Assembly (NCBI GenBank): GCA_029264035.1
Contig: JARICS010000070.1
Span: forward strand, 1-37,027
Length of the DNA stretch: 37,027 bases
DNA from: Dysgonamonadaceae bacterium
GTDB lineage: Bacteria > Bacteroidota > Bacteroidia > Bacteroidales > Dysgonomonadaceae
Direction: 5' to 3'
Shown here: one piece after another, positions 6,844 to 15,400 of the stretch
How positions within the stretch are numbered: the stretch's first letter is position 1
Layout: each line of letters opens with the position of its first letter
Notes under the pieces: model-generated
The model's database searches: none
What the model was told of the DNA's origin: nothing
The model's input: only the letters and a program-made list of their open reading frames with translations
Position numbers and translations under genes: made by a program

Positions 6844-7443
6844 ATGAACAAACAAAAGATTGCTAAAAAGCAGGTAGGCATATTTTCAGGATCGTTCAAT
6901 CCCATCCATATAGGGCATGTAATACTGGCCAACTACCTAACTGAGTTTACATATATAGATGAAGTTTGGTTTGTGATTACACCTCACAACCCACTCAAAC
7001 AGATCAATGGGCTGGCAGATGAAAACTCGCGATTACAGATGTGTCAAATAGCTTTGCAAGGAATGGAGAAACTGAGAGTTTCTGATATAGAGTTTTCGAT
7101 GCCTAAACCCTCATATACTATCAATACACTTGATAGACTGAGAAAAGATTATCCCAATTTAGATTTCAGTTTAATAATAGGCGCTGATAATTGGAGCAAG
7201 TTTCACTTGTGGAGAGATTATGAAAAAATTAGAATCGAAAATAAAATTCTAATTTATCCACGATTGGGCGAGGAGCTTACAATAGACATACAATTCAGAG
7301 ATAACGTTCAGGTTTGCAATGCCCCTATCATAGAAATATCTTCTACTTTTGCACGCTCAAGTATTCGTGATGGTAAAAACATATCAGCATTTCTGCCCAA
7401 TGGTGTTTATGAGTATATTTCAACTCATAAACTGTATAGGTAG
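6844..7443 (+). CDS. nadD: Nicotinate-nucleotide adenylyltransferase
   Basis: NadD joins nicotinate mononucleotide and ATP to give nicotinate adenine dinucleotide, the central step of NAD synthesis. The product is 199 aa. The nucleotidyltransferase signature GSFNPIHIGH sits at residues 16-25, and the C-terminal ISSTFARSSIRDG holds the SSTxxR ATP-binding motif. ATG 6844 is the only Met before the signature and gives the normal N-terminus. The stop codon lies 5 bases from the stop codon of the opposing TPR gene, and the start is just after a terminator-like hairpin, leaving almost no room for a promoter. Confidence 0.96.
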   Translation: MNKQKIAKKQVGIFSGSFNPIHIGHVILANYLTEFTYIDEVWFVITPHNPLKQINGLADENSRLQMCQIALQGMEKLRVSDIEFSMPKPSYTINTLDRLRKDYPNLDFSLIIGADNWSKFHLWRDYEKIRIENKILIYPRLGEELTIDIQFRDNVQVCNAPIIEISSTFARSSIRDGKNISAFLPNGVYEYISTHKLYR

Positions 7444-7448
7444 ATGTT

Positions 7449-9671
7449 TTATTCTAAGTCATATTCAATCTTGTCAAGCAGTGCAGGTATAATCTTAAGG
7501 TCTACACCAGCTTGCTGAAGCTCCTTGTAATCTCCTTTTAGAAGAGCCTTGAATGTCTTTATATTTTTGATTTTCCTTATCGATTCAGAATAATAATTCA
7601 TTGCCTCTTTCATATTTCCCAAAGCAAGTTCTACGTGTCCTGCATTTAATAAATCATGTGAGTTGGAGTTAGCTTCATCTTCTATTATCTTTAAATAATA
7701 TCTTTGCGATATATCAAACTTGTGTGATAAGAATGCACACCAGGCTATTGAACGCCATACTCGCTTATTGGTATCATCAATCCACTCAACCTTAAAGTAA
7801 TTCTTCAGTGCCTCTTCATATTCTATCAACTCTAAATAGCAATGTCCAATGTTGAGTTGAACATTTAAATCTTCGGGGTGAAGCTTCTCCAATTTTTTAT
7901 AATACTGTAGTGCCTCTTCAGGTTGTTTCAGTAGTCTATAGCATTGCGCTATGCGTCTCAAAATCCAAGTATTGTTAGACTCTATAAGCTCTGCATGCAA
8001 GTAGGCTTTTAGTGCTTCATCTATATTTGCTAGTTGTTGTTTACAATAGCCAATTTTTTGCCATACTTCAGAGTTGGCTGTATCTAATTCCGAAAGCATT
8101 TCGTAAGCTTTTAATGACTCTGGAAGATGATTCTTTTCGAAATAATAAAGCGCTATTTTCTCCAGATTCTTTGGAAGAGTAATAATGGAAGAGATAGCCT
8201 CAATTTCATGGAAGTTGAGTGGGAATGCAAATATGTCTGTAAAATCATTTTTGCGAGGGTGTATTTTATAGAATCTATATAAATCTTGAACATATTGTTT
8301 ACAAACAGCCTCTTCTTCTTGGTAGGGATTGATGGCAAACTCTTCATTGCGCATGTTTTTCAACTCTTCGCTCTCAGCTCCAAGTTGAGAACTCATCATC
8401 TTGCGATACTCTTCAGGCATCATCATTATGCTGAAGCAAAATGAATATTTATCCGAGTTGCAGATGAATGTTGCATTCGTAATTGAGTTTATAACACCTA
8501 TGTTCTCAACGTTTTCAGAGATGAAGTTTTGCAGCTCGGATTGCTGCAAACTAAAAGGAAGAAACCAATTGCTCATTTCATTGAAAAATGGGTAAGACTT
8601 TAAATTTGAAAAAGTTGAGTGAAACACATCTGCTCCTTGAAGTTGCAAATTTGAAAACTCCTCTAGTTTATCAGTAATACCAGCATCGTCAAGAATCTTT
8701 TGCCATTCAGGGTTTTTATCGTCCATACCTGTTTCGCCCATCCACTCGTCCATCTTTATTTTCTTTCCAATAATAGGACTCAGCTTCATCATCTCGGGTA
8801 GAATCTCTTCTGTTAGCTTCTTAGTAATTTTCTCTGTTTCGCGCGATTGAATGAATTCGATAATGGCTATCAAAAGTCTTCTTCTAAAATAACTCTCATC
8901 TGACAAAAGAGATAGTCTACTATTGAGCTCTGGATATAGATGCCATCTGCTATGGTATTGTTGAAGAATGGGTGTGAGCGAAATAATGGCACGCATAGAA
9001 ACATGCATATTTTCGTGCGAGCAGCATTCTAATAGAAATAATATCTTTTTTACATCAAAACGCTGCATTATATTCAACATTAGGGCAGAGATAAACATGC
9101 TCTTATCGTCAACATGAATATTCTCGTCAAATAGAAAATTGCTGTAAGCTTTTATATCATCAATATTTGCACGAGGTGCAGAGAATATGGAGTAAAACAT
9201 TTCGCTAACAATGCGTTCATGTTCTTGCTCATTGCTTTTTGTTCTATTTTTTTTCTCTTCTCCTTCTTCAAAGAGTGAAAGGAGCGAACGAGTGTCTTCT
9301 TTTTTCTTAATCTCTTCGCTGAATTCATCTAACGATAGGGGAGAGCGAACTGAAGAAACTCTTATTTTCTCAAAAAACAGTTCAGAACTTTCGCTTATCA
9401 TTGCTGTTTCGGCAGCATCAATAGTCAACTTAAAGGTGTCGCGAATTAGTTTATTATATATTTTTTCTTGTTCGGGGTCATTACTACCTTCTATTAGGTA
9501 GTGCAACATATATTTATAGTTGTTCTTAAGCTCGTTTAGTTTATCAGTAATTTTCCAATTATGCAGTTCTTCAGCAATGCTTCCAATAGAATCGAAAGCA
9601 CTTTTAAGCTCTTTTTTCTCGATTAGCTGATTGGTCCTTTGTATGAAGTCTTTTATTTGGGTACTATTCAT
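7449..9671 (-). CDS. Tetratricopeptide-repeat protein, unknown function
   Basis: This is a 740-aa, apparently cytoplasmic protein with no signal peptide or membrane segment. The first two thirds are charged and mostly helical with no family that I recognise. A low-complexity Glu/Lys-rich stretch lies near residues 140-150. The C-terminal third, roughly residues 500-725, is a run of about six TPR units with repeats such as the A-x-x-x-Y and L-x-x-x-x-x-A-L patterns (for example EALKAYLHAE, EALQYYKKLE, EALKNYFKVE). TPR arrays mediate protein-protein contacts. The frame extends to 9728, but that would overlap the upstream gene, so ATG 9671, 5 bases after that gene's stop, is chosen. It appears to be the last gene of the DUF4922-serB operon. 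Confidence 0.8.
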   Translation of the reverse strand: MNSTQIKDFIQRTNQLIEKKELKSAFDSIGSIAEELHNWKITDKLNELKNNYKYMLHYLIEGSNDPEQEKIYNKLIRDTFKLTIDAAETAMISESSELFFEKIRVSSVRSPLSLDEFSEEIKKKEDTRSLLSLFEEGEEKKNRTKSNEQEHERIVSEMFYSIFSAPRANIDDIKAYSNFLFDENIHVDDKSMFISALMLNIMQRFDVKKILFLLECCSHENMHVSMRAIISLTPILQQYHSRWHLYPELNSRLSLLSDESYFRRRLLIAIIEFIQSRETEKITKKLTEEILPEMMKLSPIIGKKIKMDEWMGETGMDDKNPEWQKILDDAGITDKLEEFSNLQLQGADVFHSTFSNLKSYPFFNEMSNWFLPFSLQQSELQNFISENVENIGVINSITNATFICNSDKYSFCFSIMMMPEEYRKMMSSQLGAESEELKNMRNEEFAINPYQEEEAVCKQYVQDLYRFYKIHPRKNDFTDIFAFPLNFHEIEAISSIITLPKNLEKIALYYFEKNHLPESLKAYEMLSELDTANSEVWQKIGYCKQQLANIDEALKAYLHAELIESNNTWILRRIAQCYRLLKQPEEALQYYKKLEKLHPEDLNVQLNIGHCYLELIEYEEALKNYFKVEWIDDTNKRVWRSIAWCAFLSHKFDISQRYYLKIIEDEANSNSHDLLNAGHVELALGNMKEAMNYYSESIRKIKNIKTFKALLKGDYKELQQAGVDLKIIPALLDKIEYDLE

Positions 9672-9676
9672 TTTGA

Positions 9677-10561
9677 TTAAAAGATTTTTTTGCGAATTAT
9701 AAGTGTTGATGGTAGGGAATGGCTCCATGTAATAGCCGAGCTTATTAATTTAGACCATCCTTCAAAACCAATGACAACAAGATCGAGTCCTTTTATGAAA
9801 TCATATTCAATTTTCTTACAGTTATCCCACATTACCACTCGCTCATCATTGTTTTTTTGCATTATTTGGAATGCTTTTTTTAGTTCCGGAACAGATTCAA
9901 CTACTCCTATTGCATCCCACAAAGTAATTTTGGCTATTGTTTTGTCAGCTAAACGTTTTATATAATCAAATATATGGATATCATTTTTATCTAGAATAGG
10001 TATAAATATCTGGTCTATTGTTTCAAGATTGTTATCTATAAAAATGCCTGTCGTTTTATCGTTGCGTTCTAGTAAAGATGAAACTCCTTTGTAAGATAAT
10101 GTGTCAAGTGTCGAATCCGTTTTTTCAGGTGTCCCTTGATAGGATTTAAATTTTTGATAAGAGCCCCACAGTTGTGGTGTGAAAACCGTTTTTCCTATTC
10201 CAATTAAAACTAAGTTGCAGTTTAAATCTTCTGATGTTTTTAAGATTTCACTAACAAAATCTTCTGATGGTTTTACGAATGTTCGCACCATAGCAGTACT
10301 TTTCTTGCATTCATTTATTATACCATCGAAGAGAGAAGTCTTGTATTCTTCAATATTCTCTATTTTATTGTATTCTTCTTTCTCAATTAAATGCAATGAT
10401 GCTATTTGCTCATTTTTTATTTTTGAATTCATAAAATGGCTTGCAATTTTACAAAGTGCAGTCCCTGTTTCTTGTTTTGAGAAACAAATGAGAATATTTA
10501 GAGGAATATCAGATTCCTCTTCTATGATTGTCTTTTTAAGAAACTTATCTATTAATGCCAT
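9677..10561 (-). CDS. Tandem UspA-like domain protein (resembles the cytoplasmic tail of Na+/H+ antiporters)
   Basis: This 294-aa soluble protein appears to hold two universal-stress-protein-like domains, about residues 18-125 and 165-290. The second ends with a beta-strand/loop pattern (LVVIGFEGWSKL then PSTLIIRK) that aligns with the closing segment of UspA folds, although the usual G-x2-G-x9-G(S/T) ATP loop is not intact. The arrangement, including a middle GIFIDNN segment, resembles the C-terminal region of some bacterial cation:proton antiporters. No membrane half is encoded here: serB ends only 19 bases upstream. It may be a free-standing regulatory domain or a remnant of an antiporter. 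Function is unassigned. It lies between serB and the TPR gene. Confidence 0.5.
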   Translation of the reverse strand: MALIDKFLKKTIIEEESDIPLNILICFSKQETGTALCKIASHFMNSKIKNEQIASLHLIEKEEYNKIENIEEYKTSLFDGIINECKKSTAMVRTFVKPSEDFVSEILKTSEDLNCNLVLIGIGKTVFTPQLWGSYQKFKSYQGTPEKTDSTLDTLSYKGVSSLLERNDKTTGIFIDNNLETIDQIFIPILDKNDIHIFDYIKRLADKTIAKITLWDAIGVVESVPELKKAFQIMQKNNDERVVMWDNCKKIEYDFIKGLDLVVIGFEGWSKLISSAITWSHSLPSTLIIRKKIF

Positions 10562-10580
10562 AAGAAATTATGATTAATAA

Positions 10581-11810
10581 TTATTGTAGTAACTCTCCAT
10601 CCAACATGGAATCTTTGTATCCTAAGAAATAAAGAATACCATCAATGCCTACACTTGAAAGTGATTGTTTTGCATTTTCAATAACTTTTGGTTTTGCGTG
10701 AAATGCTATTCCCAATCCAGCTGTTTCCAACATTAATAGATCATTGGCTCCGTCTCCCACAGCAACTGTTTGTCTTATATCTACTTTTTCTACTTGTGCT
10801 ATCAGTTTTAAAAGTTCAGCTTTTCTTTTTGCATCTACAATATCGCCAATGTAGTTTCCTGTAAGCTTTCCATCTTTCACTTCTAGCTCATTGGCATACA
10901 TATAATCTAGTTGGTATCTCTCTTTTAGATAATTACCAAAATAAGTAAACCCTCCAGATAAAATTGCAATTTTGAAACCAACTTTCTTCAACACAGCTAT
11001 CAATCTGTCTAAACCTTCAGTTATAGGTAGGTTTTCTACAATCTCCTGCATTACTGAAACGTCAAGCCCTTTTAAAAGTTTAACGCGTTGAATGAAACTT
11101 TCCGAAAAGTCTATTTTGCCTTGCATTGCCAACTCTGTAATTTCTTTTACTTGTTCGCCAACGCCAGCTTTCATAGCCAGTTCATCTATCACTTCTGTTT
11201 GGATGAGTGTAGAATCCATGTCAAAACATATAACTCTTCGCATTCTGCGATACATGCTCTCTTCTTGAAACGAAATATCAAAATTGAGCTCAGATGATAA
11301 TTGAAGGAATGCCTTTTGCATTCCACTTTTATCCACAGGAGTGCCTCTAACAGACAATTCTACACAAGCTTTTCTAGAACGTTGCGACTCATCAAGAGGA
11401 ATGCGCCCCGTGAGGCGATTAATATTATCGATATTCAATCCTTGGTCGGTTATAATTTGTGATACTGCTGCAATTTGCTTTGCAGTTAAAACACGTCCAA
11501 GCAGGGTGATGATAAATCTATTCTTTCCCTGCATTTTCACCCAATTGCTATACCGTTCATTGCTTATTGGAGTGAATCGTATTGTTGTATCTAGCTCATA
11601 CGCTTTAAATAACAGGTCTTTCAGAATATCGCCTCCTACATTTTGTTTTGTTTTAAACAAAATACCCAAAGATAAGTTGCGGTGTATGTCTGCCTGACCA
11701 ATATCAAGTATATCGGCATCGTGTTTGGCAAGAACTTGTGTAAGTGCAGCAGTTACGCCAGGTTTGTCTTCACCATTTATAGTTACGAGAATTATTTCTG
11801 AGTTTGTCAT
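10581..11810 (-). CDS. serB: Phosphoserine phosphatase with N-terminal ACT domains
   Basis: SerB carries out the last step of serine synthesis, dephosphorylating O-phosphoserine. The protein is 409 aa. An ACT-type regulatory region covers about residues 1-180 in two copies (ILVTINGEDKPGVTAAL, then FIITLLGRVLTAKQIA). The HAD phosphatase domain follows, with the nucleophile motif FDMDSTL (Asp197, Asp199), the ILSGGFTYFG motif with the catalytic Ser, and VAVGDGANDLLML with the metal-binding Asp pair. It is the second gene of the minus-strand operon, 9 bases after the DUF4922 gene and 19 bases before the UspA-like gene. The ACT domains suggest amino-acid feedback. Confidence 0.96.
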   Translation of the reverse strand: MTNSEIILVTINGEDKPGVTAALTQVLAKHDADILDIGQADIHRNLSLGILFKTKQNVGGDILKDLLFKAYELDTTIRFTPISNERYSNWVKMQGKNRFIITLLGRVLTAKQIAAVSQIITDQGLNIDNINRLTGRIPLDESQRSRKACVELSVRGTPVDKSGMQKAFLQLSSELNFDISFQEESMYRRMRRVICFDMDSTLIQTEVIDELAMKAGVGEQVKEITELAMQGKIDFSESFIQRVKLLKGLDVSVMQEIVENLPITEGLDRLIAVLKKVGFKIAILSGGFTYFGNYLKERYQLDYMYANELEVKDGKLTGNYIGDIVDAKRKAELLKLIAQVEKVDIRQTVAVGDGANDLLMLETAGLGIAFHAKPKVIENAKQSLSSVGIDGILYFLGYKDSMLDGELLQ

Positions 11811-11819
11811 TTTTCTTTG

Positions 11820-12662
11820 TTATATGATAGCCATTGAAACCTGTGTGTATATGTCTTCAATGTCTTCTCGCTCTATTCTATCAAAGTCTTCTTTGCGTGG
11901 AGTTATAAACATTCCGGCCATATCTAATGCACCTGGACTCACAAGCAGTTGATCTTTGCCTTGTGCTGAATATTGCCATGGGCGATGCAGTTTTCTAGGG
12001 AATACATGAATTACATACATTCCGTTTTCCATAAACGAAATAATATTCATCATGGGTTCATCTTCTTCAGGTTGATGCGTCTTCAAGTAGTTGAAAACAT
12101 CGTAAAATTGCTCTTCGGCTTCTACTTTTGTTTCGCATTCAATTCTAAGACAAGATCGAAGAGAGTTTTCGTTACTCAAAAGAACTTTGCTCTTCAGTCC
12201 AGCTTGAAAATGAAAATGATCGGGGGCTGAGGCTCCACACTTTGGGCCATTGTAAAACACAATGTAATCTGGCAACAGTTCGGTTAGTGATAGCATATCA
12301 ACTATTTTTTTGCCTATCAACTGAGGCACATGAGTGTGCAAAGGTATGGTCAAATGATTTTGCAAGATGGGAAAAGGGTTACACAAAATCATGTATTTAT
12401 CTAAGAACGATATCCCTTTCTGTACATCAGGTCTGTTTTCGGCACATAAAAAGCATTTACGCTCTTCAATGCTTTTTTTATCTATCTTGGCCGATGCTGA
12501 AATGAGACGAGATGGATTGTATTGCAAAATCACCTCTACATCACTTCCCCAATTGATTGACCTTTCTACGATATTACTCATTTGCTTGCAATTGTCGTCA
12601 AGCAATTTCCACTCTTCTCGTTGTGTTGAAAAGAGTTCTTTTATTTCTTTCTGAAGATTCAT
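11820..12662 (-). CDS. DUF4922 protein with HIT/GalT-like motifs
   Basis: This 280-aa cytoplasmic protein belongs to a Bacteroidota family (DUF4922 type). It carries a CxxC pair (Cys70, Cys73) and, later, HFHFQ (His149, His151, Gln153), which fits the HxHxQ signature of the HIT/GalT fold used by nucleotidyltransferases and Ap4A or ADP-glucose phosphorylases. CNPFPIL and HLTIPLHTHVPQ segments resemble the central strands of that fold. A nucleotide-sugar or dinucleotide phosphorylase-type activity is therefore plausible but inferred. Frame starts at 12686 and 12671 exist. The promoter at 12684-12691 predicts transcription from about 12677, which excludes the first and favours ATG 12662. It leads the operon containing serB. 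Confidence 0.72.
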   Translation of the reverse strand: MNLQKEIKELFSTQREEWKLLDDNCKQMSNIVERSINWGSDVEVILQYNPSRLISASAKIDKKSIEERKCFLCAENRPDVQKGISFLDKYMILCNPFPILQNHLTIPLHTHVPQLIGKKIVDMLSLTELLPDYIVFYNGPKCGASAPDHFHFQAGLKSKVLLSNENSLRSCLRIECETKVEAEEQFYDVFNYLKTHQPEEDEPMMNIISFMENGMYVIHVFPRKLHRPWQYSAQGKDQLLVSPGALDMAGMFITPRKEDFDRIEREDIEDIYTQVSMAII

Positions 12663-12683
12663 TTTTTGCATTTTTCTTATTAA

Positions 12684-12691
12684 CAAAGGTA
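12684..12691 (-). promoter_or_regulatory. -7 box for the DUF4922-serB operon
   Basis: On the minus strand this reads TACCTTTG, a perfect TAnnTTTG. The predicted start near 12677 gives a leader of about 15 bases to ATG 12662. Confidence 0.6.
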
Positions 12692-12794
12692 TGAATAATT
12701 TCTTTTATTGCACCGAAATCGAGTAAAAAAGACAGTTTATGTAACATTTAGCTGAATTTCAGATGCTTTTGTCTGTTTTATGCTATTATTTTCA

Positions 12795-12802
12795 TATTTT
12801 TG
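12795..12802 (+). promoter_or_regulatory. -7 box for the DUF4348 lipoprotein
   Basis: TATTTTTG matches TAnnTTTG. A start near 12810 gives a leader of about 57 bases to ATG 12867. Confidence 0.55.
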
Positions 12803-12866
12803 TACCCGGTAACTCAAAGTTAACTAAGGCAGTTAGGCAAAAGAGATATCGATTAAAACATAAAAG

Positions 12867-13328
12867 ATGAAAATCAAACTTTTGTTATTACTTATATTTG
12901 TTTTTTCTATCACTATTTCTTGTAATCAATTTGAAAAGAAAAAAGATAAGCAAACTGAGACTGTTAATAGCAATTTTACAGATGAGGAAGACTTTAATAC
13001 TTTCTTGCAAAACTTCAGCAAAAAACCAACATTTCAACGCCAACGTGTTTTGTTTCCATTGGATGCGACTCTACTAGACCCGTCTGAATATAGTATGCAA
13101 ACAGTGAGTGAGGAGATAAAATATAATGAGTGGCTATTACTCGACTTTTCGTATGATAGTACTTATGCTATCCGACAGATGGATAGGTATGAACAACTCA
13201 TACGTGTGTATGAAGACTCTACAATAATAGAGCACAGAGGTATTGATAATGGCATATATGCCAATTATTATTTTTTGAAGATAGATGGCAAGTGGTACCT
13301 GAAGTCTTTTACAGATACCTCATATTAG
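12867..13328 (+). CDS. DUF4348-type lipoprotein
   Basis: This 153-aa exported lipoprotein has a hydrophobic signal segment (residues 3-16) followed by ITISC, so Cys19 is the probable lipidated residue, with a charged KKKDK linker after it. The mature part resembles the Bacteroidota DUF4348 family, with the late NYYFLKIDGKWYLKSF block typical of small secreted NTF2-like domains. The function of the family is unknown. It has its own promoter and ends 10 bases from the end of the opposing cdd gene. Confidence 0.78.
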   Translation: MKIKLLLLLIFVFSITISCNQFEKKKDKQTETVNSNFTDEEDFNTFLQNFSKKPTFQRQRVLFPLDATLLDPSEYSMQTVSEEIKYNEWLLLDFSYDSTYAIRQMDRYEQLIRVYEDSTIIEHRGIDNGIYANYYFLKIDGKWYLKSFTDTSY

Positions 13329-13338
13329 AGTTTAGCTT

Positions 13339-13821
13339 TTAAACTAAAGCTGTTTTAGTAAAGCTCAAAGGCATTAGGCTACTCATGCTTTCTGCAACGT
13401 ATACTTCATCTTTTTTGTTGTATAACAATATCTTCACTGACGAATTGTAACGACTCTCTACCTCAAGAAGTACTTGGCGGCAGCTGCCACAAGGTGAAAT
13501 GAGATCATTTGTAAACTCTCCATTATAAAAAGCAGCTACAGCCAGAGCTTCAATTTTTTGATCGGGATATTGAGCATTGGCATAAAAAACAGCTGTACGT
13601 TCAGCACACAATCCTGAGGGGTATGCAGCATTCTCTTGATTGTTGCCAGTTATTATTTTCCCATTTTCTAAAAGGAGTGCTGCACCAACATGAAAATGAG
13701 AATAAGGGGCATATGCATTGGAAGTAGCAAGTTTTGCAGCATCAATTAGCTTTTTTTCTATCTCTGTGCATTCTTCGTAACTATAAACGGTTATCTTTGT
13801 AGTTAAATTAATTTCTTTCAT
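13339..13821 (-). CDS. cdd: Cytidine deaminase
   Basis: Cdd converts cytidine and deoxycytidine to uridine and deoxyuridine in pyrimidine salvage. The protein is 160 aa. The zinc site is complete: Cys72-Ala-Glu74, with Glu74 the proton shuttle, and the PCGSC block with Cys111 and Cys114. The AYAPYSHFHVGAAL strand is family-typical. A perfect -7 box lies at 13850-13857 on this strand. The gene is divergent from the glucosaminidase gene, with only 48 bases between their start codons. Confidence 0.96.
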   Translation of the reverse strand: MKEINLTTKITVYSYEECTEIEKKLIDAAKLATSNAYAPYSHFHVGAALLLENGKIITGNNQENAAYPSGLCAERTAVFYANAQYPDQKIEALAVAAFYNGEFTNDLISPCGSCRQVLLEVESRYNSSVKILLYNKKDEVYVAESMSSLMPLSFTKTALV

Positions 13822-13849
13822 AAAGACTATTTTATTATTTTAGATAGTT

Positions 13850-13857
13850 CAAAAATA
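13850..13857 (-). promoter_or_regulatory. -7 box for cdd
   Basis: On the minus strand this reads TATTTTTG, a perfect TAnnTTTG, giving a start near 13843 and a leader of about 20 bases. No matching box is visible in the other direction for the glucosaminidase gene. Confidence 0.6.
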
Positions 13858-13869
13858 CACATTTTTAGA

Positions 13870-14796
13870 ATGGCTTTCACACTAAATAGATATAAATCAC
13901 TTTTAAAGCTGCTGTTTGTACTATTATTTGCGTTTACATGCACTTTTCAGGCAGTTTCTCAAAAAAGATATAAGCTATACGAAGACTATATAGATAAATA
14001 TAGCCCCATAGCAGTTAGTCATATGCAGAAACATAAAATACCAGCATCCATAACATTGGCTCAAGGCTTATTGGAATCGGGTGCGGGGCAGAGTCAACTT
14101 ACAAAAAAGTCAAATAATCATTTTGGTATTAAGTGTCATCGCGACTGGAAGGGTGGACGAGTATTTGCTAAAGATGATACTCCAAATGATTGTTTTAGAC
14201 AATACCGTAGAGCTGAGGAATCTTTTGAAGATCACTCTCAGTTTTTGGTGCAAGGTGCAAGGTATCGACCTCTATTTACACTCTCTCCAACCGATTATAA
14301 AGGATGGGCTCGAGGATTGCAAAAATCGGGATATGCTACTGATAAAGCTTATGCAAACAAACTAATAAAACTGATTGAAGACTATGAACTTTATCGATTT
14401 GATAAAAAAAATTATAGAGGGTCAAGTATTCAAGAAGCTTCAGCTCCTCAAAATTGGTCGCATCAGCCTTTCAAAACACATGGGCTAGTCTATGTGTTGG
14501 CAATACAAGGAGATACATACGAAAGTATAGCGGCCGAATTTAACTTCAAAACCGAAGACTTGTTGAAATACAACGAAGTACCAAAAGGTTTTCCTTTGAA
14601 TGCCAAAGATATTGTCTATTTTCAAAAAAAGAAATCGCGAGCCGACAAACCTTACTTTGAACATATTGTTCAAATAGGTGAGTCAATGCACGGTATCTCT
14701 CAGAAATATGGCATGAAGGTGAAGAACCTATATAAAATGAATAAAAAAGATTACGAATACGTGCCCGAAGAAGGCGACGTGTTAAAACTAAGATAA
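13870..14796 (+). CDS. Secreted GH73-type glucosaminidase with two LysM modules
   Basis: This protein probably cuts N-acetylglucosaminyl bonds in peptidoglycan during cell separation or wall remodelling. The 308-aa product starts with a signal peptide (hydrophobic residues 11-28, likely cut before QKRYK). The GH73/FlgJ-like domain, about residues 40-180, shows SITLAQGLLESGAG with Glu69 as the likely catalytic acid, then NNHFGIKC and the YATDKAYANKL block. Two LysM-like wall-binding modules follow, at about 204-250 and 262-307. It lies 3 bases before the DUF4290 gene and probably heads the operon with rimM. The start is ATG 13870. Confidence 0.9.
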   Translation: MAFTLNRYKSLLKLLFVLLFAFTCTFQAVSQKRYKLYEDYIDKYSPIAVSHMQKHKIPASITLAQGLLESGAGQSQLTKKSNNHFGIKCHRDWKGGRVFAKDDTPNDCFRQYRRAEESFEDHSQFLVQGARYRPLFTLSPTDYKGWARGLQKSGYATDKAYANKLIKLIEDYELYRFDKKNYRGSSIQEASAPQNWSHQPFKTHGLVYVLAIQGDTYESIAAEFNFKTEDLLKYNEVPKGFPLNAKDIVYFQKKKSRADKPYFEHIVQIGESMHGISQKYGMKVKNLYKMNKKDYEYVPEEGDVLKLR

Positions 14797-14799
14797 ACA

Positions 14800-15399
14800 A
14801 TGGAATATAACACACAACTAACAAAACTTATTTTGCCAGAATATGGCCGGAATGTTCACAACATGGTAAACTATTGTCTTGAAATTGAAGACAAAGAGGA
14901 TCGCACAAGATGTGCTTATTCACTCATAGATATAATGGGAAATATGTTCCCTCATTTGCGCAATGTAAATGATTTTAAACATATTCTATGGGATCATCTG
15001 GCCATAATGGCTGATTTTAAATTGGATATTGATTATCCATACGAGATAATCAAAAAAGAAGAGCTTATAGCTCATCCACAAAAAATTGAATATAGCAGAC
15101 CAACCATGAAATACAGACACTATGGGAAAACCCTTGAGCGAATGATTGCTTGTGCTGTAGAAATGCCTGAAGGCGAAGAGAAAGATCAGCTGATAAGCTT
15201 GCTTATAAGCCAAATGAAAAAATCGTATACACAATGGAATAGAGAAATAGATGATGCAGCTATCTTGGAAGACTTATATGAGCTTTCTGATGGGAAAATT
15301 AAACTAAATCCTGAAACATACGTGATACCTGCTTTTAAGTCGCAACCCAACATTTCAAGACATCGCACAAAATCTATAAAAAACCAAAGAAGAAGATAA
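14800..15399 (+). CDS. DUF4290 family protein
   Basis: This 199-aa cytoplasmic protein belongs to a family confined mainly to Bacteroidota (DUF4290). It starts MEYNTQLTKLILPEYGRNVH, the conserved family opening, and is mostly helical with a basic C-terminal tail (RHRTKSIKNQRRR). Its function is unknown. In Bacteroides relatives it usually precedes murA and rimM. Here rimM follows after a single base with no murA between. The tight spacing to both neighbours indicates one transcript. Confidence 0.88.
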   Translation: MEYNTQLTKLILPEYGRNVHNMVNYCLEIEDKEDRTRCAYSLIDIMGNMFPHLRNVNDFKHILWDHLAIMADFKLDIDYPYEIIKKEELIAHPQKIEYSRPTMKYRHYGKTLERMIACAVEMPEGEEKDQLISLLISQMKKSYTQWNREIDDAAILEDLYELSDGKIKLNPETYVIPAFKSQPNISRHRTKSIKNQRRR

Positions 15400-15400
15400 G

